Shown here: one piece after another, positions 23,460-33,406 of the stretch | How positions within the stretch are numbered: position 1 is the first letter of the stretch | Layout of the letters: every line of letters starts with the position of its first letter | Assembly (NCBI GenBank): GCA_026004455.1 | Contig: BPJE01000002.1 | Span: 69,207 to 133,206 of the forward strand | From: Patescibacteria group bacterium | GTDB lineage: Bacteria; Patescibacteriota; Microgenomatia; UBA1406; GWC2-37-13 | DNA: 64,000 bases | Direction: 5' to 3' | The notes under the pieces: generated by a model | Told to the model about the DNA's origin: nothing | The model's database searches: none | What the model saw: the letters and a program-made list of their open reading frames with translations, nothing else | Made by a program: the position numbers and the translations under genes

Positions 23460-24424
23460 ATGCAAGTTAAAATAATATCAAATTCAAGCAATTAGCTAAA
23501 GAATAAAACTAAAAACTCATCGAGGTAAATTTTTGTTTATACCGCATGGAATCATTATAGAACGTAAAACGTATAACGTGAAACGTTTTAAAAAAAATCC
23601 TTAAAGAAATACTAAAATATCTTATCAAAATCTCTAAAAAAGAAGGTTTTGATTTTATAAGAATTGCGCCAATAATTGAAAATATTCCAGAAAATCAAAA
23701 AATTTTTAAAGATCTAGGCTTTAAAACCGCTCCAATTTATATGCATGCCGAAACTACTTGGCAATTGTCACTAACCGACAAAACTGAAGATGAACTTCTT
23801 GCCTCAATGCGAAAAACTCATCGATATCTGATAAAAAAAGCCATTCGCGACGGTGTTATAATTGAAAAAAACCACTGATCCAAAAGCCTTAAATATTTTT
23901 TATGAAATTTATAAAAAAACTGCCAAAAGAGAAAAATTTACTCCATTTTCTTTTAATTATATAAAAAACGAGTTTGAGGAATTTAATAAATCAAACAATT
24001 GCCTAATCTTTCTTGCTAAAATAACTAATTTAACCAATTTTAAACCAATTTCAACTAATTTCAACTGATTTCAACCATTTTCAACCAGTTCCAACTAATT
24101 TAAACTATTTAGTTAGTTTCAGCCTTAATTATCTTTACAAAAAATGCCGTTTTTTATCATCAGGCCGCTTCAATTAACACAAAAATTCCTGTTACTTATC
24201 TTTTGCAATAAGAGACAATTCGTGAGGCAAAAAAACGCGGTTGTCAGTTTTATAATTTCTGGGGCATATATGATGAAAGCTCAAATCGAACGCCAAAATC
24301 TTGGCAAGGCTTAACTATTTTTAAAACCGGCTTTGGTGGCGAAAAAGTTAACTGTTACCGACCCAAGATTATATCATCTCCCCAAAATACTATTTTTTTA
24401 CCTGGCTTTAGGAAAAATTTTTGA
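23460..24424 (+). pseudogene. FemAB-like peptidyl/aminoacyl transferase, multiply frameshifted
   Basis: Assembled from several frames: FDFIRIAPIIENIPENQKIF, then LGFKTAPIYMHAETTWQLSL, LLASMRKTHRYLIKKAIRDG, and later IREAKKRGCQFYNFWGIYDE followed by SWQGLTIFKTGFGG. These are the hallmarks of FemAB/FemX proteins, which attach amino acids to peptidoglycan precursors from aminoacyl-tRNA. It would be about 320 residues if intact. A 10-bp repeat tract at 24032-24108 (AATTTCAACT units) interrupts it, and at least five frame breaks are needed. Its function fits a cell-wall cluster with the neighbouring broken genes. Confidence 0.75.
24032..24108. repeat. 10-bp tandem repeat tract (AATTTCAACT)
   Basis: About seven degenerate copies of a decamer: AATTTCAACT twice, then GATTTCAACC, ATTTTCAACC, AGTTCCAACT, AATTTAAACT. 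The same decamer occurs at 18917-18957 inside the Mur ligase gene, where it stays in frame. Period 10 distinguishes it from the 7-bp arrays. Confidence 0.75.
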
Positions 24425-24991
24425 TGTAGAAAAGAATTTAGTTATAATTTTTAATTTTTGATTTTTTCCGCCAGTTAGCGAATTTATTTCCCTCTCACCT
24501 AACATATAAGAAACTAGAGTAGAGGAATAAATTAGATTATCATAGCAACCTAAAAATTATTTTTAACTAGTAGAGAAGTCATAAAAACCCAAAAAAAGGT
24601 CATTTCCAGTAAAAGAGAGTAAATAAGCTGATTTGTAAATTTTTTTCAAATTTTTAATTAATTAATTATTTTTAACAATTTTTAATTTTAGAGCAATATA
24701 AAAATCCAATCACTTCTCTTCTGCTGTCTCTCCATAACATCGTAAAAGATACAATTTACGACGTTATATAGACTTTATTCTCCCAATATATGTCCATTAA
24801 ATTTGCCGGATTCTAGATCTAGGGATTTTTTTGTAAATATAATTTAGAGGACAAACATTTAAGCTTCGCTTATATTTGTGTTAAATATTTATTATTTTTA
24901 ATTTTTAATTATTCATTATTAATCATTAAATTATTTTGATTTTATTATCACTACTCCGAAAGCTAATTTTTCATCCTCTAAGTGTTGATAT

Positions 24992-25291
24992 ATTTAGATT
25001 GTTTTTATGCTCCAAATTAATATTTTTGAGGCTAAATGTTTAAAAAAATAGTCAACAAATATATAAAAGAAGTGATGATAAGATGTAATTTAGATTGTTA
25101 AATCAATCTATTTATTAATTTTTGAGACTAAATTTAATAAATAATTAAGTAAAAATATCTTTTGATTTAGATTGTTATAACAATCTAAAAATAAAATTTC
25201 AAGGCTAAATTATTAACTTTATCCACAAATTGTCTATATACTCTCTGGAGTATAAAGACAATCTACACCATAAAATTTAGCCTCAAATTTA
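24992..25291. repeat. Three direct and one inverted copy of a ~46-nt unit with inverted ends
   Basis: Units begin ATTTAGATTGTT (at 24992, 25088 and 25165) and end GAGGCTAAAT or close variants about 46 nt later. The outer six bases, ATTTAG and CTAAAT, are complementary. Inner sequences differ. An inverted partial copy (AATTTAGCCTCAAATTT) is at 25275-25291. Spacing between units is 96 and 77 bp. Function unknown. Confidence 0.55.
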
Positions 25292-25350
25292 CATATGATT
25301 TAATAATTTTTTTTATATATTTAAAAATTAATTTTATTTTTTTAAATATT

Positions 25351-25416
25351 TATCCTATAGTTTTATTCACGTTCGTAAAAATAATATACTATAGGATATT
25401 TATTCACGTTCGTAAA
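25351..25416. repeat. 18-bp direct repeats with inverted TATCCTATAG arms
   Basis: TTTATTCACGTTCGTAAA occurs at 25362-25379 and 25399-25416. TATCCTATAG at 25351-25360 and CTATAGGATA at 25389-25398 form an inverted pair, each directly ahead of one repeat copy. No gene is near enough to assign a role. Confidence 0.65.
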
Positions 25417-25647
25417 TTCTCCACTTCCCTCTTCTCTACTTGATGGTCTTATTAAAAAAATCATGAGCCTAAATTAATTTAATCTTTAATTTATTAAATT
25501 ATTTATTATTGATTAAAAATTTATTAATTAAAAATTTATTATTTGTTTATTTATTATTATTTTTATTTTTTTAGATCAATTAGGTTAATTAGAAATTAAG
25601 TCAATTTTTTTAAATGTTAGACGTTAGATGTTAGATGTTAGTTTTTT

Positions 25648-26452
25648 TTACCACGACAACGACAATAAAGTAATAAGAAAAACAAATAACCAAACAAAAA
25701 TATATTCTCGAACAGTTTCTTTAAAAAGCTTTTTATCTAAATAGTTATAAATAATTCCAGCCAGACTATAAAATGTTGCTGTTAAAAAAAGTGAGCTACT
25801 TGTTGATCTTAAAGGTACAAAGCTAATTAAAATCGTCAATTCTCCTAAAACAATAGCCATCAATAACGCATAATTAAAAATAATCGGTTCAGGTTTTTTG
25901 TCTAATTTAATTGTCCAAAAAAGCTGAAATGAAAGCAAATACCCTACTATACCAACAAAAAAGCCATTAACATAAAAATCAGCTTTTTAAAGAAAAAATT
26001 ACATTAAATAACAAAAAAGCAATTAATGTCTGATAAAAAAAATTGATAGAAAAAGCTGCTCGATAAAGCTGTAAGCTCTTCTCTATTCCAACATTAAAAA
26101 TATTTGAACAAAGCAAAACTGCATATATAGATACTCCATAAACTAAAAATAAAAGGCAATCTTGTTAGCCAACGGCTAGAAAATAAAAAATAAAACATAT
26201 AAAAAGATATTGTTAAAAGCATTGGTATTAAAAAAAGATTTAACCAACCAATCTTTTCAATTTTTTCAATCAAGGAAATATAAGTAAAAAAATAACTTGC
26301 TAAAAGAAGTAGTGGTATAAAAATTGGGGGCTTTATCAAAATATAAAAAATGTCGATAATAAAAGCAAAAATGTTAACGCCAAAGAAGAGATCACTAGCC
26401 TTAATCTTTTTTCAATTTTAATGGGCTCTTTTTTTAATAAACTTATCCAAGG
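25648..26452 (-). pseudogene. Multi-pass membrane protein of unknown function, frameshifted
   Basis: Segments in three frames form one protein of roughly 265 residues. It begins LLKKEPIKIEKRLRLVISSL near 26450, continues IFIPLLLLASYFFTYISLIE, then YMFYFLFSSRWLTRLPF, and ends with a part containing IIFNYALLMAIVLGELTILI and REYIFVWLFVFLITLLSLSW. About eight membrane helices are predicted by eye. I do not recognise the family. It starts right after the stop of the yebC-like gene on the same strand, so they may have been cotranscribed. Confidence 0.6.
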
Positions 26453-27164
26453 TTTGTAAATACTTTTTGAATATCATCAAATGATTCTAAAAATTCTATT
26501 AATTTTAAAATCTCATTAATTTTATTTTCATCATTAAGCTCCATTTTCATTTGAGGCTTAAAATCAACCTCAACTGTTTCATAAGCAATATCACCTATTT
26601 TATCTTTAATATGTCCCATCAACTCATATGGAAAATATAAATAATATTTTTTCCTCATCCTCATCAAGATCAAAAGCCTCAAGTTTATCTGATATCTCAA
26701 AAATTTGATTTTGATCAATCTTATTTTTGCTAAAAACAGCTAAAGCACATTTTTTAAATTGATAAGAAACTGCTCCTGATTGAGCTATTTTTCCTCCGTG
26801 TTTTTTCTAAGTTTGTTTCGCAGTTCTGTTAATAGTCCGATTAGGATTATCGGTCGTTGCTAAAATCAAAAGCGATACTCCATAAGGAGCAAATCCTTCA
26901 TAAATCACTTCTTTTAAACTGATCTTTTTGTGGCCCCAATCCTCTTTCAATCGCTCGCTTGATATTTTCTTTTGGCATATTTGAAGCTTGTGCTTTTTCA
27001 ATCGCTAAACGAAGTTTACTATTAAGTTGAGGATCGCCAATTCCTCCACCCTCAATCACTGCCAAAGTAATCACTCGACTAAGCTTTGCAAAAACATTAC
27101 CTTTTACTTTATCATTAGCCTCTTTTTTTCTTTTAATATTTGCCCATTTTGAATGCCCCGACAT
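26443..27164 (-). pseudogene. yebC: YebC/PmpR-family protein, frameshifted
   Basis: The N-terminus from 27164 is the classic [20 protein letters not shown], with [20 protein letters not shown] and [13 protein letters not shown]. The frame then breaks. A second frame gives [20 protein letters not shown] and TDNPNRTINR, and the last gives YETVEVDFKPQMKMELNDEN and LIEFLESFDDIQKVFTNLG, the C-terminal domain. At least two or three single-base indels are needed. YebC proteins are near universal and help ribosomes at difficult peptide stretches or act as regulators, so losing it would be surprising. Sequence error is a real possibility. Confidence 0.88.
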
Positions 27165-27261
27165 AATTTTTGACTTTTGTCCGCCAATTGGCGGATTAAA
27201 CTTTTGACTTATTTATTATACTTGACTTTTTATTTTTTTTAAATATACTAATCCTTAATCT

Positions 27262-28068
27262 ATGGAAAATTTAACTGAAATAGAAAAACAAGCAATTGAA
27301 TGCTGCTATTAATGGACAATGGGATGAAGCAATTGTCTTAAATGAAAAAAATTATTGCCGAGGACAACAATAATCTTGAAGCTTATCTTCGCCTAGGTTT
27401 TGCTTATTTACAAAAAGGTGATTTAAAAAAAAGCTAAAGAGGCTTATAACAAAGCCAAAAAAAATTCAACCAGAAAATTATATAGCAATAAAAAAATTTA
27501 GAAAAAATAAAAATTCTTGAAACAAAAAAAAAACAAACCCTACTCTACCTCGACTTTAAGCCCCATATGCATTTTTAGATATTCCTGGAAAAACAAAGTC
27601 AATTACCCTTGTTTAATCGCTGGGTCAAAAAACTGTTTTAAAGCGGGTTTGTCAATTGGCCAAGAAGTGTTTTTAAACATAAAAAAAAAGACGAATAGAG
27701 GTAAGAACAAAAAATAAAGAATATATTGGATACCTACCAGATGATATTTCAAAACGATTGATTATTCTTATTAAAGCCGGCAAGTAGTTTTAAATGTTAT
27801 ATAAAAAGAGGCTGACCTTAAAAACATTGTTATTATTTTGTCCAAAGAAGAAAAAACGTGGAAAAAAAGTAAACCGATATGCTCCTTTTCCAATAAATAA
27901 TGTCTTTACTAGTAATATTAATGTTAGTGATGAAAATCAAGAAACAGAATCTGAAGAAATTCTCAGATCTTGATCTTGAAAAATTAGCCGCAACTTTAAC
28001 TAAACGAAGAAAAAGAATATCTTCCTTTTGAAACTACTGATGAAGAAAACGAAGAAAATGAGGAATAA
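27262..28068 (+). pseudogene. TPR-repeat protein with C-terminal domain of unknown function, frameshifted
   Basis: Joined frames read MENLTEIEKQAIE, then AINGQWDEAIVLNEK, NNLEAYLRLGFAYLQKGDLK and AKEAYNKAKK, which are two tetratricopeptide repeats. They are followed by LDFKPH, LDIPGKTKSITLV, RRIEVRTKNKEYIGYLPDDI and SKRLIILIKAG, and an acidic tail ending EENEEN near 28060. About six frame breaks occur, mostly at A-runs. TPRs mediate protein contacts. The middle part is an unrecognised compact domain, perhaps conserved among related bacteria. Confidence 0.65.
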
Positions 28069-28069
28069 A

Positions 28070-28239
28070 TTTATCATTTTATAATGCTTTATCTTTCCCT
28101 TAAAAAATTATAATTGTTCCTTTGATTCTTTTTTGCATCAATTAATTCGCCTGATTTCTTTTGGTACTTGAAAGTCAGACATTGAGCGCCAGGCTAAAAT
28201 AAAAGACAAAACAAAAATTAATAAAAACCAGATAAACAT
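28070..28239 (-). pseudogene. Small single-helix membrane protein, probably frameshifted
   Basis: From the ATG at 28239 the frame encodes MFIWFLLIFVLSFILAWRSM then SDFQVPKEIRRIN and a stop at 28138, 33 residues. In other frames sequence continues with QKRIKGTIIIF and KGKIKHYK, so the intact protein probably had about 60 residues. One N-terminal membrane helix and a basic tail. Its start overlaps the end region of the LytR_C-like gene upstream. Function unknown. Confidence 0.45.
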
Positions 28240-28240
28240 A

Positions 28241-29119
28241 TTATTTCACTGACCAATCTTTTTCTAAACTTTCTAACTTTAAAATTATATCAGAAACTAA
28301 AGTCTCTCCTTTTTCAAGATTACAGTTAAAATAAAAGGCTAAAGCTTTTGAAACTAGATTTATCTCTTTAGTAATTATCTTACATTTATTATCATTTAGA
28401 TTTTCATCTTGGCTTAAATCAACCACTTTTATCCCCTCACCTTCAATTATCTGACTTAAAAAATAAGCAGTTGAATAACTTTTTTTATAAAATATTTGAA
28501 CAGTTGGCATAAAATCTCGATAATTTTTTTTATAAAAAATTCCTTGATAATCTTTATTAAAATTCTCTTGATTAAATATTTTATTAATCTTAATCACTCG
28601 ATAATCAGATTTATTTTTATTTAATATTTTAAAAAACAAAATCAATCTATCAAGAAAGTTGGCGTTAGATGATGAAAAAATAATTGAACTTATTTTTGGA
28701 GTGTTCAAATTCTTTTCATCTTCTTGATAGTAAACTTTACCTGTTGTATAAAAATATAGATCAACAAAAGAAGACGTTGCTCCTGAATAAGCTTTTTTGA
28801 TAATCTCTGGTTTTTTTTCCAAAAATACTAATTTGCCTAAAGCTCCATTTCTATACCAACCATAACCACCAGGAACTAAAATTTTTGTATCTGTAGGAAT
28901 CTTTAACAAATAATTAACACCAGTATTTGATAAAGACAAATAAAAACTATCAGCTCCATAAAAAACAATATTTACCCTTTCTTGACCCTTCAAAAACACC
29001 GACGAAATAATATTTCTATATAAAAAAAATATAATAATTAAAAAAAGCCCAAAAAAAATAATTACTTTTGACTTTTGACTTTTGACTTTTGACTTATTAT
29101 TTTTATATCCCATGCTCAA
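28241..29119 (-). CDS. Membrane-anchored protein with LytR C-terminal-like domain
   Basis: A 292-residue protein with one N-terminal membrane helix (VIIFFGLFLIIIFFLYR) and an extracytoplasmic part. The segment after the anchor, ERVNIVFYGADSFYLSLS, recalls the start of LCP/LytR-like domains. The region TVQIFYKKSYSTAYFLSQII followed by GIKVVDLSQDENLNDNKC resembles a LytR_C domain. A wall-polymer role is plausible but unproven. The N-terminal KSKVKSQKSKV is encoded by an ACTTTTG heptad array (29065-29094), so the true start could lie after it. The 5' end overlaps the Kef gene by 17 bases. Confidence 0.65.
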   Translation of the reverse strand: MSMGYKNNKSKVKSQKSKVIIFFGLFLIIIFFLYRNIISSVFLKGQERVNIVFYGADSFYLSLSNTGVNYLLKIPTDTKILVPGGYGWYRNGALGKLVFLEKKPEIIKKAYSGATSSFVDLYFYTTGKVYYQEDEKNLNTPKISSIIFSSSNANFLDRLILFFKILNKNKSDYRVIKINKIFNQENFNKDYQGIFYKKNYRDFMPTVQIFYKKSYSTAYFLSQIIEGEGIKVVDLSQDENLNDNKCKIITKEINLVSKALAFYFNCNLEKGETLVSDIILKLESLEKDWSVK

Positions 29120-30833
29120 TCTTTAATCTTTTAATTTTATTAACAATCTCCTCTTTATCTAATCGATGAAGAAGATAAATTTTTTTTATGATCGATAAAG
29201 CTGCTTCAAACTCTGGTTGAATAATTATATTAACACCTAGATCCTTCATTCTTATTTGATCTTGTTGCTTATGAGCTCGACTAATAATAAAAATGTCCTT
29301 GTTTAATTTTTTAGCATTTAAAATAATTGCTTCTTGAATATTTCTTTCTGGCACTGCCAAAATCAAAACTCTTGCTTCATCAACTTGAGCATAGTCTAAA
29401 ATATCAATATCAGATGGATCGCCATAAATAATATTTATTCCTTGTTTTTTTGCTTTTTCTACAATATAAAGATTGTAATCTATGGCAATATAAGGAATGT
29501 TCGCCATCATTAAAGATCGACCAATATAACTACCGATCCTACCATAACCACAAATAACCACATGATTTTTTAAATCAATTTCATCAATTGGTGATTTATC
29601 ACTATCAAGTTTATAGGAAATATAATTTTCCAAAAAAGGTAAATATCTTTTTATTAATCCGCGAATATTTTTATAAAGCCTGTCTTTTTTCCTAATTAAA
29701 ATTGGCGTAATAATCAAAGTAATCAAAACACTGGTAATAATAAAAAGATAATCTTCATTAGAAACTAAATTATTTAATAGCGCCGTTGACATCAAGATAA
29801 AAGCATCCTCATCGATCTGAAAAAGATATAAAGCGAGATTAAAACTTGCTCTTGTATGAAATTTTAAAAACAAAAATATTAATAAAATTATTAATGCCTT
29901 AACAAAAATCACTAAAAAAGTAAACAAAAATATTTTTGGCAAAATCGTAATTTCAGAAAAAATCCTAATATTTGTGCCAATATAAACAAAAAAAATCACT
30001 GCTAAAAGATCACGCATTGGTCTAATTTGAGTAAAAATATGATGATGTTCAAGAGTTTGCGCTAAAAGAATTCCAGCAATAAAAATACCAATCAGAGTAG
30101 GAATATTTAAAAGTAATGATAAATAAGTAATAAAAAATATAAAAAGAATAATAAAAAGATTAAAAAGTTCTCTTGATCCCTTAGCAATCCGATTAAATAA
30201 ATAAGGAATAATTTTTTGGCCAAGATAAAAAAGACCAGTAATGATTATTCCTGATTTAACTAAACTTATAAAAATTTCAACAAATAATTTTAAAAAAGTA
30301 ATCTCTTTACCATCAGTAATTGAGGTAAAAATAATCATAAAAGGAATAAAAGCAATATCTTGAAAAAGCAAAATCCCCATGGCAATTTCTCCTAAAAATG
30401 ACGACTCCTCTCCTCTATCTTGGATTATCTTGGCAACAAGAGTTGTGCTTGATGAAGATAAAGCAATACCTATTAAAAATGAAGTTAACAAAGAAAATTT
30501 AAAAAATTAAAGAAATAATAAAAATAAAGATAATTGACAATAATATCTGAAGACTGGCTCCAATTAAAATAATTCTTTTAAAAGAAAAAATTCGGGAAAA
30601 AATTAGTCTCAAGTCCAACTGTAAAAAGCAAAAGCAATATACCAAAATAAGCAAAATTTTTTATTGCTTCAGATGATGGGAATAGAAGAAAAAATATTAC
30701 CATAAACCAAACCACCAATAATATAACCTACTAAAGGAGGCAAATTCATTTTTTTAGCAATTACTCCAAAGAAAAAAGGTAAAGATAAAAAAATAAAAAA
30801 ATTAAATATCAAAGAAGCACTAATTTCACTCAT
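29103..30833 (-). pseudogene. Kef-type cation/proton antiporter with TrkA-N domain, 5' frameshifted
   Basis: From 30491 a 462-codon frame encodes the main part: SSSSTTLVAKIIQDRGEESS, IAMGILLFQDIAFIPFMIIF, HHIFTQIRPMRDLLAVIFFV, and a C-terminal Rossmann domain with VVICGYGRIGSYIGRSLMMA, which binds NAD(H). The N-terminus is in other frames: from 30833, MSEISASLIFNFFIFLSLPF and KKMNLPPLVGYIIGGLVYGN, then FGILLLLFTVGLE. With two or three indels repaired it is a standard CPA2 antiporter of about 575 residues for K+/H+ or Na+/H+ exchange. Confidence 0.85.
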
Positions 30834-30939
30834 AATCATAAGTATAAACTGAATTTAAAAAAATAACATAGTTTTTATTTTTTAAATATAAAGGAAATTT
30901 TCAGAAGTTTTAAATATTTTTATTTTTTATTTTAAAATC

Positions 30940-31470
30940 TTAAAAAGCAAGCAATTTCGTTTTATATCTTCTGATATATTAGGATGAATAATAAAATTTT
31001 TTAGTAACTTTACAAATTTTCATTCCTGATTTTATCATCACTTTTTTTGAAGCTATATTATCTACATCACAAAAAGCTTGAATTTCTTTAATATTTTTTT
31101 GCGAAAATAAATAATTAATCATTTCTTTTAAAATCATAGTCATATAACCTTTTCCCCCAATATTTTTTTTCCTAAAGCATAACCTATTTGCGCCTTATTT
31201 TTATTTAAAAAAAACAATTTTAAAAAGACCAAGTATATTATTATCTTTTTTCGATAATAAAATTAAATTTCTTCGTTTTTTTTTTCCCATTTTTCTAAAA
31301 TATATCTTAAAAAATTTTTTGTTTCTTGTATACTTTTATGTGGTTGCCAAGTTGTGTAATAAGCAACATTTATATCAGAAGCATAATTTAAAAATAAACT
31401 CTTTACTGTCTGATATTTTTGGTTTTCTAAGAATGAATTTATCAATAATGATTTTTTTAGAAAAAATCAT
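30940..31470 (-). pseudogene. GNAT-family acetyltransferase (RimJ/RimL-like), frameshifted
   Basis: Joined segments: MIFSKKIIIDKFILRKPKIS, then LFLNYASDINVAYYTTWQPH, KSIQETKNFLRYILEKWEKK, LILLSKKDNNILGLFKI, a piece with IGYALGKKNIGGKGYMT, and FCDVDNIASKKVMIKSGMKI. The last parts are the acetyl-CoA binding motif and C-terminal beta strands of RimJ/RimL-type N-acetyltransferases. At least three frame breaks. The substrate is unknown. Confidence 0.7.
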
Positions 31471-31490
31471 AATAATATTTTTACTTTCTC

Positions 31491-31847
31491 AATTTTTTCT
31501 CGCAGTCTATACAAAATGGAGCTTCAGGAATAAGCTTAAGACGAGCGACAGCAATTGGTTTTTTTACATCTTTCACAAACTCCATATCTATCTTTAGCAA
31601 TCTTTCTTAAAGCATTATCAATATCAGCAACTTTTTGCTCTAAATCTTTAATTTGCGCTTCAATAGTCTCATGACCCATCTGTTCTCTCACATCAGTATC
31701 AATTGCAGCATTATCTGAAGCATGATCTGGATCTTGAAATGGATCCTCTTTTTTTAATTCTTCTATTTGTGTTAAACTTTTTTCCTTATCTTTAAGAAGC
31801 TTTTCTTTTAACTCTAAAATTAATTTTTTTGATAATTTTTTGTCCAT
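31491..31847 (-). pseudogene. DksA/TraR-family zinc-finger protein, one frameshift
   Basis: A coiled-coil N-terminal part (LELKEKLLKDKEKSLTQIEE) precedes DPDHASDNAAIDTDVREQMG and the zinc finger. The main frame reaches YGVCERCKK and then shifts in an A-run. With one base removed it continues PIAVARLKLIPEAPFCIDCE and ends KKLRK with a stop at 31491. The four cysteines, CxxC plus CxxC, match DksA/TraR proteins, which modulate RNA polymerase through its secondary channel. It overlaps the end of lgt. Confidence 0.85.
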
Positions 31848-32615
31848 AATATTTAATAAAACTTAAAATAGCGCTCCTAAAATAATAAACAAAATACCCA
31901 CCAATTGTCAATAACAAAATTAATGATACTAGCCAATTAAAACTAAAACCTAAAAAGTATAATTGATTTTCTTTGATTTTGTCAAATAGAAAATTTATTA
32001 AAGCAAAATAAAAGATTGATAAATAAAAAAGAAACCCTTTAAAAAACTTTTCTTTTCTGATTTCCAATAAAATTTTTTGAGAAAAAAAAGCCGCAACTAG
32101 AAAAAATAGCGACTCATAAAAAGCAGTTATGTGTCTTAAACCTTGATAACCTAGATATTTTACGCTTATAAAAAATGTTGTTTTTGTCCCAACTTCAGCT
32201 CCTGAAAAAAATCCTCCCAGCTTTCCTAGAACTAAAGCGATAAAAAAAGATGTCATCAAATAATCAACTACTTCCAAAAACTTAATTTTTTTAAAATGTG
32301 AAAAAATTAAAAAATAGAGAAAAAAAACCAACTAAAAATCCATAAATAGCAATTCCTGGATAACCATTGATTAAAATAAACTTTAATAAATTAAAACCAA
32401 ATTTATCAAAATTCAAAATCACATAAACTAATCTCCCCAAAAAAAGACCAAAAAAAATTGATAAAAAAACTCCATCAAATATCTCCTCTTCTTTGTATGA
32501 AGTTAATCTGATATTTCTCCACAAAATAAAAAGCGCCCAAAAAAAAAGCCAAAACTAAAAAAACTCCAAAAGTATAGATTTTAATTGGACCGATTGTCAA
32601 TAAAACTGGAAGCAT
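31792..32615 (-). pseudogene. lgt: Prolipoprotein diacylglyceryl transferase, frameshifted
   Basis: Start at 32615: MLPVLLTIGPIKIYTFGVFL, typical of Lgt. A second frame gives EIFDGVFLSIFFGLFLGRLV and GYPGIAIYGFLVGFFS; a third gives LGGFFSGAEVGTKT, then GLRHITAFYESLFFL, matching the conserved Gly-rich and HxxxxYE segments. Lgt transfers a diacylglyceryl group to lipoprotein cysteines in the membrane and is usually essential in bacteria that make lipoproteins. Two or three indels break it here. Sequence errors are therefore as likely as loss. Confidence 0.85.
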
Positions 32616-32619
32616 AAAA

Positions 32620-32805
32620 TAACATCTAACATCTAATTTCTAACATTTATAAAATTGACCTAATTTTTAATTAACCTAAAATAATAATGTAAATAATTCA
32701 AAAGTCAAAATTCAAAAGGCAAAAATTTAAGTTAAAAAGTTAAAAGTTTTTTTAATTTTTAATTTTGAATTTTAATTTTGACTTTTGACTTTTGCATTTT
32801 GACCT
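32620..32805. repeat. Intergenic 7-bp tandem repeat block
   Basis: Begins with AACATCT-AACATCT-AATTTCT-AACATTT units, then TTGACCTAATTTTTAATTAA, then a long run of AAAAGTC, AAAAGTT, TTTTAAT and TTTTGAC-type heptads up to 32805. The last heptads contain TTGAC, which resembles a -35 box, just ahead of the TATAAT (32814-32819) that serves the HAD gene. Confidence 0.8.
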
Positions 32806-32828
32806 TTTATTAGTATAATTTATTTTTA

Positions 32829-33406
32829 ATGAAAAATAAAGTTTTGAAAGTTGGTTTTGATTTAGATGGAGTTTTACTTTATAATCCTGCTAGAATTTTT
32901 CGACCAATAATCTATTTTTTGAAAAAATATCTTTTAAAAAGAAAAACTGATCAATTTTACTATCCAAAAAACAGATTAGAACAGTTTATCTGGCTTTTAC
33001 TTCATAAAAGCAGTCTTTTTCCTCAACCAGGAATAGATAAAATAAAACAACTTATTAAAGAAAAAAAAAATTAAAGCCTATGTAGTTTCAGCCCGTTATG
33101 AATCTTTAAAAAAAGATTTTTATTATTGGAAAAAAACAATTGATCCGAAAAATCTTTTTTCCGGTTGGTATTACAATGAAAAAAAATCAACAACCATATG
33201 ATTTTAAAGCCCAGATGATAAAAAAACTTAATCTTGATATTTTTGTTGAAGATAATTGGGACATTGTTAAAAAGTTAAAAGTTAAAAGTCAAAAGTCAAA
33301 AGTGAAAACAAAGATTTTTTGGATATGTAATTTGCTTGATAGAAATATAAAATATCAATATAAATTTAAAAATTTAAAAGAAGTGGTTAGTAAAGGACTA
33401 TTATGA
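32829..33406 (+). pseudogene. HAD-superfamily hydrolase-like protein, frameshifted
   Basis: The first frame has the HAD nucleophile motif GFDLDGVLLYNPARIF. It stops in an A-run near 33072. Other frames continue IKAYVVSARYESLKKDFYYW and LFSGWYYNEKK, then QPYDFKAQMIKKLNLDIFVE DNWDIVKKL with the third HAD motif. A heptad array (33270-33309), translated KLKVKSQKSKVK, lies near the C-terminus. Two indels are needed. The last 4 bases overlap the epimerase gene start. A TATAAT ends 9 nt before the ATG. Confidence 0.72.

Larger units (their letters stand above)
24425..25647. other. Long non-coding AT-rich gap with repeats and hairpins
   Basis: I find no credible gene here. Besides the repeat units listed separately, there is a hairpin CGTAAA-N8-TTTACG near 24749. 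A strong stem TTGTCT-a-TATACTC, loop TCTG, GAGTATA-a-AGACAA spans 25230-25262. The end of the gap (25490-25640) is an AT-rich block ending in AATTAAGTCAATTTTTTT and heptads. A very similar block occurs at 43280-43460 and 51540-51665, so it is a dispersed intergenic repeat of about 100 bp. Confidence 0.6.

Noticed and set aside
24992-25291. CRISPR array
   Set aside because: Units are imperfect, unevenly spaced (96 and 77 bp), vary internally and have no cas genes nearby.
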